From NCBI GenBank assembly GCA_910575815.1, contig CAJTFN010000021.1:1-64000 (forward strand): a stretch of 64,000 nt of DNA. Reading direction: 5' to 3'. The translations under genes and the position numbers were made by a program. The notes below the pieces were generated by a model that was not told where the DNA came from, searched no databases, and saw nothing but the letters and a program-made list of their open reading frames with translations. Below, piece after piece: positions 54,000 through 64,000 of this stretch; positions within the stretch are counted from its first letter, which is position 1, and each line of letters opens with the position of its first letter. The DNA comes from Oscillospiraceae bacterium. GTDB lineage: Bacteria > Bacillota > Clostridia > Oscillospirales > Oscillospiraceae.

Positions 54000-55397
54000 A
54001 TGAACCGACAACGTGTGGATTTGGGCAGCGGGAAAGTGGGGAAGCTGCTGTTTTCCCTGGCCCTGCCGACCATCACCTCCCAGGTGGTGAACATGCTCTA
54101 TAATCTGGTAGACCGGGTTTACATCGGCCATATGCAGCCGGTGGACACCGTGGGGGCTCTGGCGCTCACCGGCGTGGGCGTCTGTCTGCCGGTCATCATG
54201 ATTATCTCCGCCTTTGCGGCGCTGATGGGCATGGGCGGCGCGCCCAGGGCCTCTATCCAAGAGGGCCGGGGAGACCTGGAGGGTTCCCAGCGGATTATGG
54301 GCAACAGCTTTACGCTGCTGTGCGGAACTTCCCTTTTGCTGACACTGGTGTTCCAAAGCTTCGCGGAGCCGCTGCTTTTGACCTTTGGCGCCAGCGAGAG
54401 CACCATTGGCTATGCTTTGGACTATATGCGAATCTACTCCCTGGGCACCCTGTTCGTCCAGGTGACTCTGGGAATGAACGCCTACATCACCGCCCAGGGC
54501 TTCACCACCGTCAGCATGAAAACCGTGCTCATTGGCGCGGGACTGAACACGGTGCTGGACCCCATTTTCATCTTCGTCTTCGGCTTGGGGGTCCGGGGCG
54601 CGGCTCTGGCGACCATTCTCTCCCAGGCGGTTTCCGCCGTGTGGGTGCTCCGCTTCCTTACCGGGGCCCAGACCAAGTGGCGGCTGCGGAAGCAGGACCT
54701 TCGGCCAGACCCCAAGGTGTTTCTGCCCAGTCTGGCCCTGGGCCTGTCGCCCTTTATCATGCAGTCCACGGAGAGCCTTATTGCCGTGTGCTTTAACTCC
54801 TCCCTGCTGAGGTACGGGGGAAATGTGGCGGTGGGAGCCATGACCGTGCTGACCAGCATGATGCAGTTTGCCATGATGCCCCTACAGGGACTGAGCCAGG
54901 GAGCTCAGCCCATCATCAGCTATAACTATGGAGCCCGCAACCCCCAGCGGGTGAAGGACGCCTTCGTCTGTCTGCTGAAATCCTGCGTCCTATACTCCAC
55001 CGTTCTCTGGGTGGTGGTGCAGCTCTTTCCCCGGGTGTTTGTCCAGGTTTTTAACAACTCTGCGGAGCTGGTGGACTACGCCGCCTGGGCTCTGCGGATC
55101 TACATGGGCACCACCTGCCTCTTCGGCATTCAGATTGCTTGCCAGCAGACCTTTGTGGCCCTGGGGAATGCCAAGGCGTCGCTGTTTCTGGCGGTGCTGC
55201 GGAAGATTATCCTATTGATCCCGCTCATCTATATTCTGCCGGGCTTATTTGAGAACAAGGCCTTTGCCGTGTTCCTGGCGGAGCCGGTGGCGGACTTCCT
55301 GGCGGTGACGGCCACGGCGACCTTGTTCTCCGTGCAGTTTCGGAGGAGCCTGGCTGGGCTGGAGGAGGGTCCAGGGGGCGCGACAAACGAATCCTAA
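54000..55397 (+). CDS. MATE-family efflux transporter
   Basis: 465 aa, 12 predicted helices in two halves, each beginning with the family-type segment (LALPTITSQVVNMLYNLVDRVYIG in the first half). Length is normal. Exports cationic drugs or toxins using an Na+ or H+ gradient. The start at 54000 follows AAAGGAG. Confidence 0.9.
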   Translation: MNRQRVDLGSGKVGKLLFSLALPTITSQVVNMLYNLVDRVYIGHMQPVDTVGALALTGVGVCLPVIMIISAFAALMGMGGAPRASIQEGRGDLEGSQRIMGNSFTLLCGTSLLLTLVFQSFAEPLLLTFGASESTIGYALDYMRIYSLGTLFVQVTLGMNAYITAQGFTTVSMKTVLIGAGLNTVLDPIFIFVFGLGVRGAALATILSQAVSAVWVLRFLTGAQTKWRLRKQDLRPDPKVFLPSLALGLSPFIMQSTESLIAVCFNSSLLRYGGNVAVGAMTVLTSMMQFAMMPLQGLSQGAQPIISYNYGARNPQRVKDAFVCLLKSCVLYSTVLWVVVQLFPRVFVQVFNNSAELVDYAAWALRIYMGTTCLFGIQIACQQTFVALGNAKASLFLAVLRKIILLIPLIYILPGLFENKAFAVFLAEPVADFLAVTATATLFSVQFRRSLAGLEEGPGGATNES

Positions 55398-55415
55398 AAT
55401 TCATCTTGACCGGAG

Positions 55416-55456
55416 ACCGGGAGACGCCCAGTGAAGGGCTCTCCCGGTTTTGCCTT
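55416..55456 (+). terminator. Terminator after MATE gene
   Basis: ACCGGGAGA (55416-55424) pairs with TCTCCCGGT (55440-55448), with an inner CCC/GGG, then TTTTGCCTTTT. The following 265 bases up to 55721 hold an AT-rich stretch but no gene. Confidence 0.8.
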
Positions 55457-55721
55457 TTCGGCCGGAGGACGCTTCAAAGGGGGGCGGATGGGCGCCTATG
55501 GAAAAGCTACGGAAAACCTGCCTGTCCGACGGCTTTTTGTCAAAACATTTGGCGATTTCGATAAAGCTTTTGCCTCTTTTTTGTGCTAGAATGAAAAGTA
55601 TCGGATAGGCAAAAAAATTTTGCAGAAACTACTTGAAATATAAGTGCAAATCATATAATATAATATTAAAAACTATATTAAGTGATATTGGCATTTCGAA
55701 CGGAAACGTGGGAGGTACGTT

Positions 55722-56435
55722 ATGGAGGCTGCCTTGACAAAACAGCAAATACAGCGCGCCCGCTTAAAGGCGGTGCGCAGGGCGAAAGTACAGGCCCGGA
55801 ACGAGCCGCCTCGTCTGACTCTGGGGGCAGAGGTTTTTAACGCGGTGAGCCACGGCCTTGGCGTCCTGGGGGCGGCGGCGGCACTGACGCTGCTGCTGGT
55901 GCACTCCCGGGGTCCCATGGAACTGCTGGCCACCTGCTTCTATGGCATCAGCATGGTGGTGATGATGCTGATGAGCTGCGTCTATCACGCCATGCCCTCC
56001 GGCTCCGGGGCCAAGCGGGTCCTCCGCCGATTTGACTATACGTCCATCTATCTTCTGATCGGCGGGACCTTCGCCCCGATTTTACTGCTCTATCTGGGGG
56101 GAACCGTCGGCGTGGCGCTGTTCTGTGTCCAGTGGGTGGTGATCTTCACCGGCGTGACGCTGGTGATGGTCTTTGGGCCGGGCCGCTGGCGGGCGCTGCA
56201 TTTTACGCTCTATTTTCTCATCGGCTGGAGCGGGCTGGTGTTCCTCCCCCAGATGTACCTCCAAAGCCGGACGCTGCTGGGCTTTATCTTCGCCGGAGGG
56301 CTGGCCTATACCCTGGGGATGATTCCCTTCGCGGGGAAGAAGAAGTACGATCACTGCGTTTGGCATGTCTTTGTGCTGGCGGGTGCCGCCCTGCATTGGG
56401 TCGGGATTTACACTCAGATATACTTGGCGGGGTAA
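55722..56435 (+). CDS. Hemolysin III / PAQR-family membrane protein
   Basis: 237 aa with seven predicted helices. The family motifs are NAVSHGLGVLGAAA (near 37), SCVYHAM (near 85) and HCVWHVFVLAGAALHW near the end, whose histidines would form the zinc site. Bacterial members are called hemolysin III or YqfA; lipid hydrolase activity is assumed, haemolysis is doubtful. GGGAGGT precedes the ATG. Confidence 0.88.
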   Translation: MEAALTKQQIQRARLKAVRRAKVQARNEPPRLTLGAEVFNAVSHGLGVLGAAAALTLLLVHSRGPMELLATCFYGISMVVMMLMSCVYHAMPSGSGAKRVLRRFDYTSIYLLIGGTFAPILLLYLGGTVGVALFCVQWVVIFTGVTLVMVFGPGRWRALHFTLYFLIGWSGLVFLPQMYLQSRTLLGFIFAGGLAYTLGMIPFAGKKKYDHCVWHVFVLAGAALHWVGIYTQIYLAG

Positions 56436-56456
56436 GCCGTTTTGAAAAGCTGAGAG

Positions 56457-56508
56457 GGAAACGTCCGGAATGACCGCCTGAGGGAAATTCCGGACGTTTC
56501 CTTTTCCC
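56457..56508 (+). terminator. Terminator after PAQR gene
   Basis: GGAAACGTCCGGAAT (56457-56471) pairs with ATTCCGGACGTTTCC (56487-56501), followed by TTTTCCC. Confidence 0.85.
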
Positions 56509-56574
56509 ATTAAGAAAACGTTAAGAGATCGAAGGGAAATTTGCGGCGCGTAAGCGTTTTCGTCCCTGGGAGCC

Positions 56575-56602
56575 TTGACATTTTCGCTGGAGTTACTATA
56601 AT
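56575..56602 (+). promoter_or_regulatory. ATP synthase operon promoter
   Basis: TTGACA (56575-56580), 16-bp spacer, TATAAT (56597-56602), 72 bases before atpB. Confidence 0.85.
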
Positions 56603-56674
56603 CAAACCGTACCGATTCTTCCGCCGTGCCCGCCGGCCTGGGCCCGGGGAAATGATGGAGAGAAGGGATGCTTG

Positions 56675-57490
56675 ATGAAACAACACAAAAAGGCCTTGGC
56701 GCTGTGGCTGGGAGCGGTTCTTTTGCTTCTGGCCGGCGTTCTGCTCATAGGACCGGCCGGCCGGACGGAGACTGTGCAGGAGGCCATGCGGGACGCCGTG
56801 CTTCACGAGGTCAATCAGGTTCGCCTCTTTGGGGGGAAGAACGTGAATCCGGGGCTGATTTCCGCGTTTACGGTGACGGCGCTGCTGCTGGCCGCCGCCG
56901 CAGGAATCCGTATCTTCGCGATTCCAAAGTTCCAGTATGTGCCCGGACGGTTCCAGATGCTGCTGGAGGAAGTGGTAAACCTCTTCGGTGGCATGGCCAA
57001 GGGCAGCAGCCCCCACCGTTACGGCTTCCTTGGGGCTTACATATTCGCCGCCGGAGCTTATATTTTCGTGGGAACCCTGTTTGAGCTCCTGGGGCTCCAG
57101 GCCCTCATGGCCCACGGCCATCCCATCACCCTGCCCGCGCCGCTCTCCGACGTTAACGCCGCTATCGCCATGGGCACCTTTTCCTATCTGGTGATCCTCT
57201 CCGGTGGCATCGCGGTAAACGGAGTTAAGGGCATAGGGAAGACCCTGAAGGAGTTTTCCCTGCCGATTTCCATGAGCTTTCGGCTCTTCGGCGCTCTGCT
57301 CAGCGGGCTGCTGGTGACGGAGCTGGTGTACTACTATGTGAATTTGAGCTTCGTGCTGCCGGTGGTGGTGGGCGTGCTCTTTACGCTGCTCCACGCCCTG
57401 ATTCAGGCCTATGTGCTCACCATGCTGACGGCCCTGTACTACGGTGAGGTTTCGGAGCCTTCGCCGCCTAAGGAGAAGAAGCGCCGTTAA
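56675..57490 (+). CDS. atpB: F-type ATP synthase subunit a
   Basis: 271 aa integral membrane protein. MSFRLFGALLSGLLVTEL near 203-220 contains the essential Arg of the ion path, and LIQAYVLTMLTALYYGE near 240-256 the second channel helix. Forms the stator channel against the c ring. No atpI precedes it. ATG at 56675 follows GAAGGGA. Confidence 0.93.
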   Translation: MKQHKKALALWLGAVLLLLAGVLLIGPAGRTETVQEAMRDAVLHEVNQVRLFGGKNVNPGLISAFTVTALLLAAAAGIRIFAIPKFQYVPGRFQMLLEEVVNLFGGMAKGSSPHRYGFLGAYIFAAGAYIFVGTLFELLGLQALMAHGHPITLPAPLSDVNAAIAMGTFSYLVILSGGIAVNGVKGIGKTLKEFSLPISMSFRLFGALLSGLLVTELVYYYVNLSFVLPVVVGVLFTLLHALIQAYVLTMLTALYYGEVSEPSPPKEKKRR

Positions 57491-57565
57491 AGAGACGTCT
57501 TCTTGCGCTTACGGACGTGTGTGCGTTTGAAAACACTACATTTACTTAATCGGAGGTTTTCTATT

Positions 57566-57931
57566 ATGAACAAGCTGGTAAAGAAGCTGCGCATTTTGGG
57601 CCTGGTATTTCTGATGGCCCTGGTTCTCGCCGTGCCTGCCTTTGCTGCGGAGGAGGAGTCCGGGGAACCCGCCGCCCAGACGGAGGTCCAAGAAGAAGAG
57701 GGCGGCGTCATCTCCGGAAAGGCCTTGGCCACAGCCTTGGCCATCGGTCTGGCTGCCGCCGGCGGCGGTGTGGGCATGGGCGTCGCCACCGGCAAGGCGG
57801 TGGAGAGCATCGGACGCCAGCCGGAGGCCGAGAGCAAGATTCGAACCATGCTGATGCTGGGTCTGGTCTTTATTGAGACGGCCATCATTTACGCGCTGCT
57901 GGTGGTCATCCTCATCATCTTCGTGTTGTAA
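57566..57931 (+). CDS. atpE: F-type ATP synthase subunit c with leader
   Basis: 121 aa, where ordinary c subunits have 70-90. Residues 1-27 look like a signal peptide (KKLRI, a hydrophobic core, AVPAFA), followed by an acidic segment of about 20 residues. The hairpin comprises helix 1 (50-80), the loop RQPEA and helix 2 (about 93-120) with ion-binding Glu104 followed by Thr. The Gln that marks Na+ rings in helix 1 is Met71. The ion is thus uncertain, with H+ more likely. AATCGGAGG precedes the ATG. Confidence 0.92.
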   Translation: MNKLVKKLRILGLVFLMALVLAVPAFAAEEESGEPAAQTEVQEEEGGVISGKALATALAIGLAAAGGGVGMGVATGKAVESIGRQPEAESKIRTMLMLGLVFIETAIIYALLVVILIIFVL

Positions 57932-57945
57932 GGCAGGTGGAGGCT

Positions 57946-58431
57946 GTGAATATCCCCTTGAATGTAGATTGGCAGCAGATTTTGCTGCATTGGATGAATT
58001 TGGCCATTCTCACCGGCGGGCTCTATTTCCTGCTCTATAAGCCTGTGAAGCAGTTCATGGAGAAGCGGGAGGCTCATTACCGGGAGATGGAGGAACAGGC
58101 CGCCGGGAAGCTTCGGGAGGCGGAGGAGCTGAAAGCCGCCTACCAGGCCAAGCTGGACGGGGCGGAGGATGAAATTCATCAGGCCCGGGCCAAGGCCCAG
58201 GCGGCGGTTCAGCAGTCCGTGGAGGAGCAGATGGCCCAGGCGCAGAAGATCGTGGCCAAAGCCAAGGAAGAGGCGGCCAACAGCCGGGAGCATATCATCC
58301 GGGAGTCTCAGCGGGAGCTGCGGGAGCTGACGGTGGCGGCGGTGAAGAAGCTGACGGTGAAGGCCGACACGGACCTCTTCGACCAGTTCCTGGATCTGGC
58401 GGAGGGAGGAGAGTCCCATGAGGAGCAATAG
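57946..58431 (+). CDS. atpF: F-type ATP synthase subunit b
   Basis: 161 aa. One N-terminal helix (ILLHWMNLAILTGGLYFLLY) and a long charged coiled coil that forms the peripheral stalk. The GTG at 57946 gives the family-like start NIPLNVDWQQ; GTG at 57937 is an alternative. Its 3' end overlaps the alpha gene by 14 bases. No delta domain is attached. Confidence 0.92.
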   Translation: MNIPLNVDWQQILLHWMNLAILTGGLYFLLYKPVKQFMEKREAHYREMEEQAAGKLREAEELKAAYQAKLDGAEDEIHQARAKAQAAVQQSVEEQMAQAQKIVAKAKEEAANSREHIIRESQRELRELTVAAVKKLTVKADTDLFDQFLDLAEGGESHEEQ

Positions 58432-60172
58432 AGGCAGCCTGAAAGCGGAGCTCCGCAGCGCCGTCCAGCCCACGGAGGAACAGCTCCGGCGCTTTGAGGA
58501 GTTTCTGGCGAAAAAGTACAAGCGGAAGGTTCCCCTGCACTGGGAGAAGGACGAGGCCCTCCGGCAGGGCTTCCGCCTTCAGGTGGGAGCGGATATGTAC
58601 GACTGGACGCTGCCGGGCCGGGTCCGGCAGTTCCGGGACTATGTGCGCCACCTGGAGGCCGGGTCCAACGACATCCTGCCCCTGATGCGTCAGGCAGTGG
58701 AGAACTGGACGGTGGCCGTTGCCCCCGAGGAGATCGGCGAAGTGGTAACGGTGGACGGGGAGATCGCCACCGTTCGGGGCTTGGACCACGCCCAGTATGG
58801 CGAGGTGCTGGTTTTTGCCTCCGGCGTGAAGGGTATGGTGCAGGACCTGCGCCGGGACGGGCTGAGTTGCATTTTGTTCAGCGCCGGCGAGGAGGTGTCC
58901 GCCGGCAGCATGGTCCGCCGGACCTTGAAGACCGCTGGCATGCCTGTGGGCGAGGAGTACCTGGGCCGGGTGGTGGACGCCCTGGGCGTCCCTCTGGACG
59001 GCAAGGGCCGGATCACGGCGGAGTCCTACCGGCCCATTGAGACCCCGGCTCCCGGTATTCTGGACCGCCAGCCGGTAAACGCCCCCATGGAGACGGGCCT
59101 CTTGGCCATCGACTCCATGTTCCCCATCGGCCGGGGCCAGCGGGAGCTGATCATCGGCGACCGCCAGACCGGCAAGACCTCCATCGCCCTGGATACAATT
59201 TTGAACCAGAAGGGCAAGGACGTGGTCTGCGTTTACGTGGCCATCGGCCAGAAGACCAGCAGCGTGGCCCAGATTGTGGAAAATCTCAGCCGCCGGGGAG
59301 CCATGGAATACACCGCTGTGGTCAGCGCCCCGGCCAGCGCCTCCGCGGCCCTCCAGTACATCGCGCCCTATGCGGGCTGCGCCCTGGGGGAGTTCTTCAT
59401 GCGCCAGGGCCGGGATGTCCTTATTGTTTACGACGACCTCAGTAAGCACGCCATCGCCTATCGGACGCTGAGCCTGCTGCTGGAGCGTTCCCCGGGCCGG
59501 GAGGCTTACCCCGGCGACGTGTTCTACCTCCACTCCCGCCTCCTGGAACGGGCGGCCCATCTCTCCGACGAGCTGGGAGGCGGCAGCATGACCGCCCTTC
59601 CCATTGTGGAGACCCAGGCGGGGGACGTGTCCGCCTACATTCCAACGAATATCATCTCCATCACCGATGGCCAGATTTTCCTGGAGGAGGACCTGTTTTT
59701 CGCCGGGCAGCGCCCCGCCGTCAACGTGGGCCTCTCCGTGTCCCGGGTGGGCGGCGCGGCTCAGACCAAGGCCATGCGTTCCGCCGCGGGGGCGATCCGT
59801 TTGGACCTGGCCCAGTACCGGGAGATGGAGGTCTTCACCCAGTTCTCCAGTGATTTGGACGAGGCCACCAAGCGCCAGCTGGCCTATGGACAGGGCCTGA
59901 TGCGCCTGCTGCGCCAAAGCCGGTACGCCCCCTTCGCCCAGCACCAGCAGGTGGTCATTCTAGTCTCGGCCATGGCCCATGTGATGCAGGACGTACCCCT
60001 GGAGGAGCAGGACGCCTTCCGGGCCCGGCTGCTGGCCGCGGTGGAGGAGGAAGTCCCAGACCTGTGCAGCCGGATTGACCGTACCGGCCAGCTGACGGAG
60101 GAGGACCGGGAGGAGATCGTGAATCTGGCCCGGGATACCCTGGCGGCCTATAACGGGAAGCGTGGTGGCTGA
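58418..60172 (+). CDS. atpA: ATP synthase delta(C-terminal domain)-alpha fusion
   Basis: 584 aa against about 505 for usual alpha. Residues about 8-80 (LKAELRSAVQPTEEQLRRFE and QGFRLQVGADMYDWTLPGRV) match the C-terminal domain of subunit delta/OSCP. From about 83 (SNDILPLMRQAVENW) the chain is a normal alpha with GDRQTGKTS and the nucleotide fold. The six-helix N-terminal delta domain is absent here and in the whole operon. With three alphas per F1, three delta tails would exist per enzyme. They may hold the b stalk. The reading frame is continuous with no sign of frameshift. Confidence 0.9.
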   Translation: MRSNRGSLKAELRSAVQPTEEQLRRFEEFLAKKYKRKVPLHWEKDEALRQGFRLQVGADMYDWTLPGRVRQFRDYVRHLEAGSNDILPLMRQAVENWTVAVAPEEIGEVVTVDGEIATVRGLDHAQYGEVLVFASGVKGMVQDLRRDGLSCILFSAGEEVSAGSMVRRTLKTAGMPVGEEYLGRVVDALGVPLDGKGRITAESYRPIETPAPGILDRQPVNAPMETGLLAIDSMFPIGRGQRELIIGDRQTGKTSIALDTILNQKGKDVVCVYVAIGQKTSSVAQIVENLSRRGAMEYTAVVSAPASASAALQYIAPYAGCALGEFFMRQGRDVLIVYDDLSKHAIAYRTLSLLLERSPGREAYPGDVFYLHSRLLERAAHLSDELGGGSMTALPIVETQAGDVSAYIPTNIISITDGQIFLEEDLFFAGQRPAVNVGLSVSRVGGAAQTKAMRSAAGAIRLDLAQYREMEVFTQFSSDLDEATKRQLAYGQGLMRLLRQSRYAPFAQHQQVVILVSAMAHVMQDVPLEEQDAFRARLLAAVEEEVPDLCSRIDRTGQLTEEDREEIVNLARDTLAAYNGKRGG

Positions 60173-60173
60173 C

Positions 60174-62478
<2,305 letters not shown>

Positions 62479-62479
<1 letters not shown>

Positions 62480-62889
62480 TGGATCCTTTTCAGGTGCATA
62501 TCCTCGCGGCGGATCGCAGCTTCTATGAAGGCCCCTGTGTTCGGCTCACCATTCCCACCAGCGACGGGGAGCAGGGCATCCTGGCCCATCACAGCAGCAT
62601 GATCGCCGCCGTCCGGCCGGGCATGCTCCGCTATCAGACTCCGGAGGGGCCGGTGGAGCTGGCGGCGGTGTCCTCGGGCATGATGAAGGTGGAGAAGAAC
62701 GATGTGGTGATTCTGGTGGACTCGGTGGAACGCCCGGAGGAGATTGACGCCGCCCGGGCCCAGCGGGAGGCCGACGAGGCCCGGGAGGCCATGCTCCAGA
62801 GAAAGAGCCGTCAGGAATACCAGCTGGCCCAGGCCACCCTGGCCCGTGCCGTGAACCGGCTGCGGGTCAAGGCCCGGGAGATCCGATAG
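62479..62889 (+). CDS. atpC: F-type ATP synthase subunit epsilon
   Basis: 136 aa: N-terminal beta sandwich (FQVHILAADRSFYEGPC ... GILAHHSSMIA) and C-terminal helical hairpin (AQREADEAREAMLQRK). Rotor component and inhibitor. ATG overlaps the beta stop. Confidence 0.94.
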
Positions 62890-62902
62890 GACCAAGGTCT
62901 GT

Positions 62903-62937
62903 AAAAAGCCTGTAACCCTTGAGGTTACAGGCTTTTT
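62903..62937 (+). terminator. ATP synthase operon terminator
   Basis: AAAAAGCCTGTAACC (62903-62917) pairs with GGTTACAGGCTTTTT (62923-62937). Symmetric; also serves the opposing kinase gene. Confidence 0.92.
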
Positions 62938-62946
62938 GCGCGGTTT

Positions 62947-64000
62947 TCACCGGGCCTTGCGGAAGAGCGGCTTCTTCGGTGCCCTGGCCGGGGAGGACTG
63001 CCCCGGCGCCGGACCTCCGCCGTCCAGGGGTAGGCAGACCACCAGCTGGAACCGCCCGCCTCCCGCCCGGGTCTCCAGGGACCCGCCCAGGCGCTCCGCG
63101 ATTTCCCGCATCCCCGCCAGGCCGAAGCCGTGGGAGGCCTTGTCCGTCTTGGTAGTGGCCAGATCCAGGGCCAGCTCCCCGGCATAGGCGTTCTCCACTC
63201 GGAGCATGAAGAGTCCCTTCTCCGTCCGGCAGCGGAGGGTGACGGTTTTGTCCTCCGCCCGCTCCGCCGCCTCCATGGCGTTGTCCGCCGCGTTCCCCAG
63301 CAGCGCGCAGAGATCCACCTCCGCCAGGGGCAGCTCCTTGGGCAGCGCCACGGTAAAGTCTGCCGTCAGGCCTGCCTGGCCCATGGCCTCCGCCTTGGCG
63401 GAGAGGACGGCGTTGGCGGCGTCGTTTTCGCAGAGCCTCCGCCCGCCCCGGAGGGCGGAGGAATCCGCCAATTGATCCATGTACCGAAGGGCCTTTTCAC
63501 ATTCCCCCAGCTCCACCAGACCCCGAAGGGCGGTCAGGTGGTTCCGCAGGTCGTGGCGGAGAGTGCGGACCTGCCGCTCCTCCCGCTGGAGGCCCTGGTA
63601 GTAGCTTTCCCGGAGGGAGGCCAGCTTGTCTGCCTCCTCCAGCCGCTGGTGGTTTTCCAGTACCAATATGGCGTACAGCAGGGCCAGGGAGGTGAGGAAG
63701 ATGAAGGGGAGCACCGCCACCCCCAGATTCATAATCAGGCCGTGGAGAAGAGCGTTGCTGTAGATATAATCCGACTGGAGAAGGGGCAGCAGCACCACCG
63801 CCAGCAACGAGCTGAAGGGCATGGCGGCCAGGAGCAGCACCAGATTCCAAAACCGGGGGGAGAGCTGGGGCGGGCGCTTTGGCAGGTGTTTCCGCGGCGC
63901 CAGGTACAGCAGGGCCCAGACGGCGAGGCGGATGAATTTACTGCTGTAGTAATACAGATCGTCCAGGCCGAAGTGGGCCATAATGGGGCCATAATAGGTA
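62947..64000 (-). CDS. AgrC-like sensor histidine kinase (N-terminus outside window)
   Basis: At least 350 aa to the window edge; the frame stays open through 64000, so the true start is probably beyond. Three helices are visible (near 18-30, 45-65 and 85-108 of the ATG at 63981), then a dimerisation helix with RHDLRNHLTALRGL and a GHKL ATPase (LLGNAADNAMEAAE, GFGLAGMREIAERLGG). AgrC-type kinases sense peptides. The tail after about residue 320 is Pro/Ala/Gly-rich. Confidence 0.85.
   Translation of the reverse strand, partial: TYYGPIMAHFGLDDLYYYSSKFIRLAVWALLYLAPRKHLPKRPPQLSPRFWNLVLLLAAMPFSSLLAVVLLPLLQSDYIYSNALLHGLIMNLGVAVLPFIFLTSLALLYAILVLENHQRLEEADKLASLRESYYQGLQREERQVRTLRHDLRNHLTALRGLVELGECEKALRYMDQLADSSALRGGRRLCENDAANAVLSAKAEAMGQAGLTADFTVALPKELPLAEVDLCALLGNAADNAMEAAERAEDKTVTLRCRTEKGLFMLRVENAYAGELALDLATTKTDKASHGFGLAGMREIAERLGGSLETRAGGGRFQLVVCLPLDGGGPAPGQSSPARAPKKPLFRKAR

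Noticed and set aside
56510..57394. Long open frame antisense to atpB
   Set aside because: It is fully opposite a clear ATP synthase gene, His/Gln-rich as GC-rich antisense frames are, and lacks start signals.

Overview
The window looks like a chromosome of a Gram-positive gut-type Clostridia, most likely Oscillospiraceae. The grounds are a high-GC core, a streptococcal/clostridial-style acc-fab cluster with FabK, an L20-type infC leader, and mobile elements carrying TnpX-type serine recombinases and DUF6017 replication proteins. The assignment rests on gene content and style, not on a search. About 36 kb of mosaic mobile DNA (1-35.9 kb) is followed by about 28 kb of ordinary core genome (36-64 kb).

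Mobile region. From 0.5 to 7.3 kb, on the minus strand, lies an envelope-stress type cassette: an OmpR-type regulator and kinase, an ABC ATPase, an FtsX-type permease, a DUF3267 membrane protein and an orphan tandem-receiver protein. From 7.4 to 16.9 kb there is a small HTH regulator, a broken relaxase tail, a three-gene operon of unknown function behind a (CTGT)11 tract, a sigma-like protein with a DUF6076 partner, a Mob/Pre-type relaxase and a D5/P4-type helicase. At 17.0 kb a large serine recombinase gene begins, stops after about 60 codons, and resumes at 34.35 kb. Roughly 17.2 kb of other DNA therefore sits inside it, bounded by an imperfect inverted repeat. That inner segment is a scrapyard of conjugative-element pieces (inverted recombinase 3' part, RepA tail, topB start, frameshifted DUF3849 gene, MobC, a relaxase fused to a permease remnant). 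It also carries apparently intact cargo: a second FtsX-type permease, a YtrABC-like GntR/ABC unit and a full Bce-type RR/HK/ABC module. Six direct-repeat sites with an 11-bp period tie the several cassettes together and look like binding sites for OmpR-type regulators.

Core region. trkA-trkH and a frameshifted small membrane gene lie on the minus strand. A divergent type II fatty-acid cluster follows (acpP, accBCDA, fabH, fabK, a second flavin reductase, fabD, fabG, fabF, fabZ, a FabT-like MarR gene), with a strong promoter and a 13-bp inverted-repeat operator in front of acpP. Next come infC-rpmI-rplT with an attenuating leader, a GntR regulator, a MarR-MATE pair, a PAQR/hemolysin III protein, the F-type ATP synthase operon, and the 3' part of an AgrC-like kinase.

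The most unusual core feature is in the ATP synthase. There is no free delta gene. A delta-subunit C-terminal domain is instead fused to the N-terminus of subunit alpha, which would put three delta tails on each enzyme. Subunit c also carries a signal-peptide-like leader.
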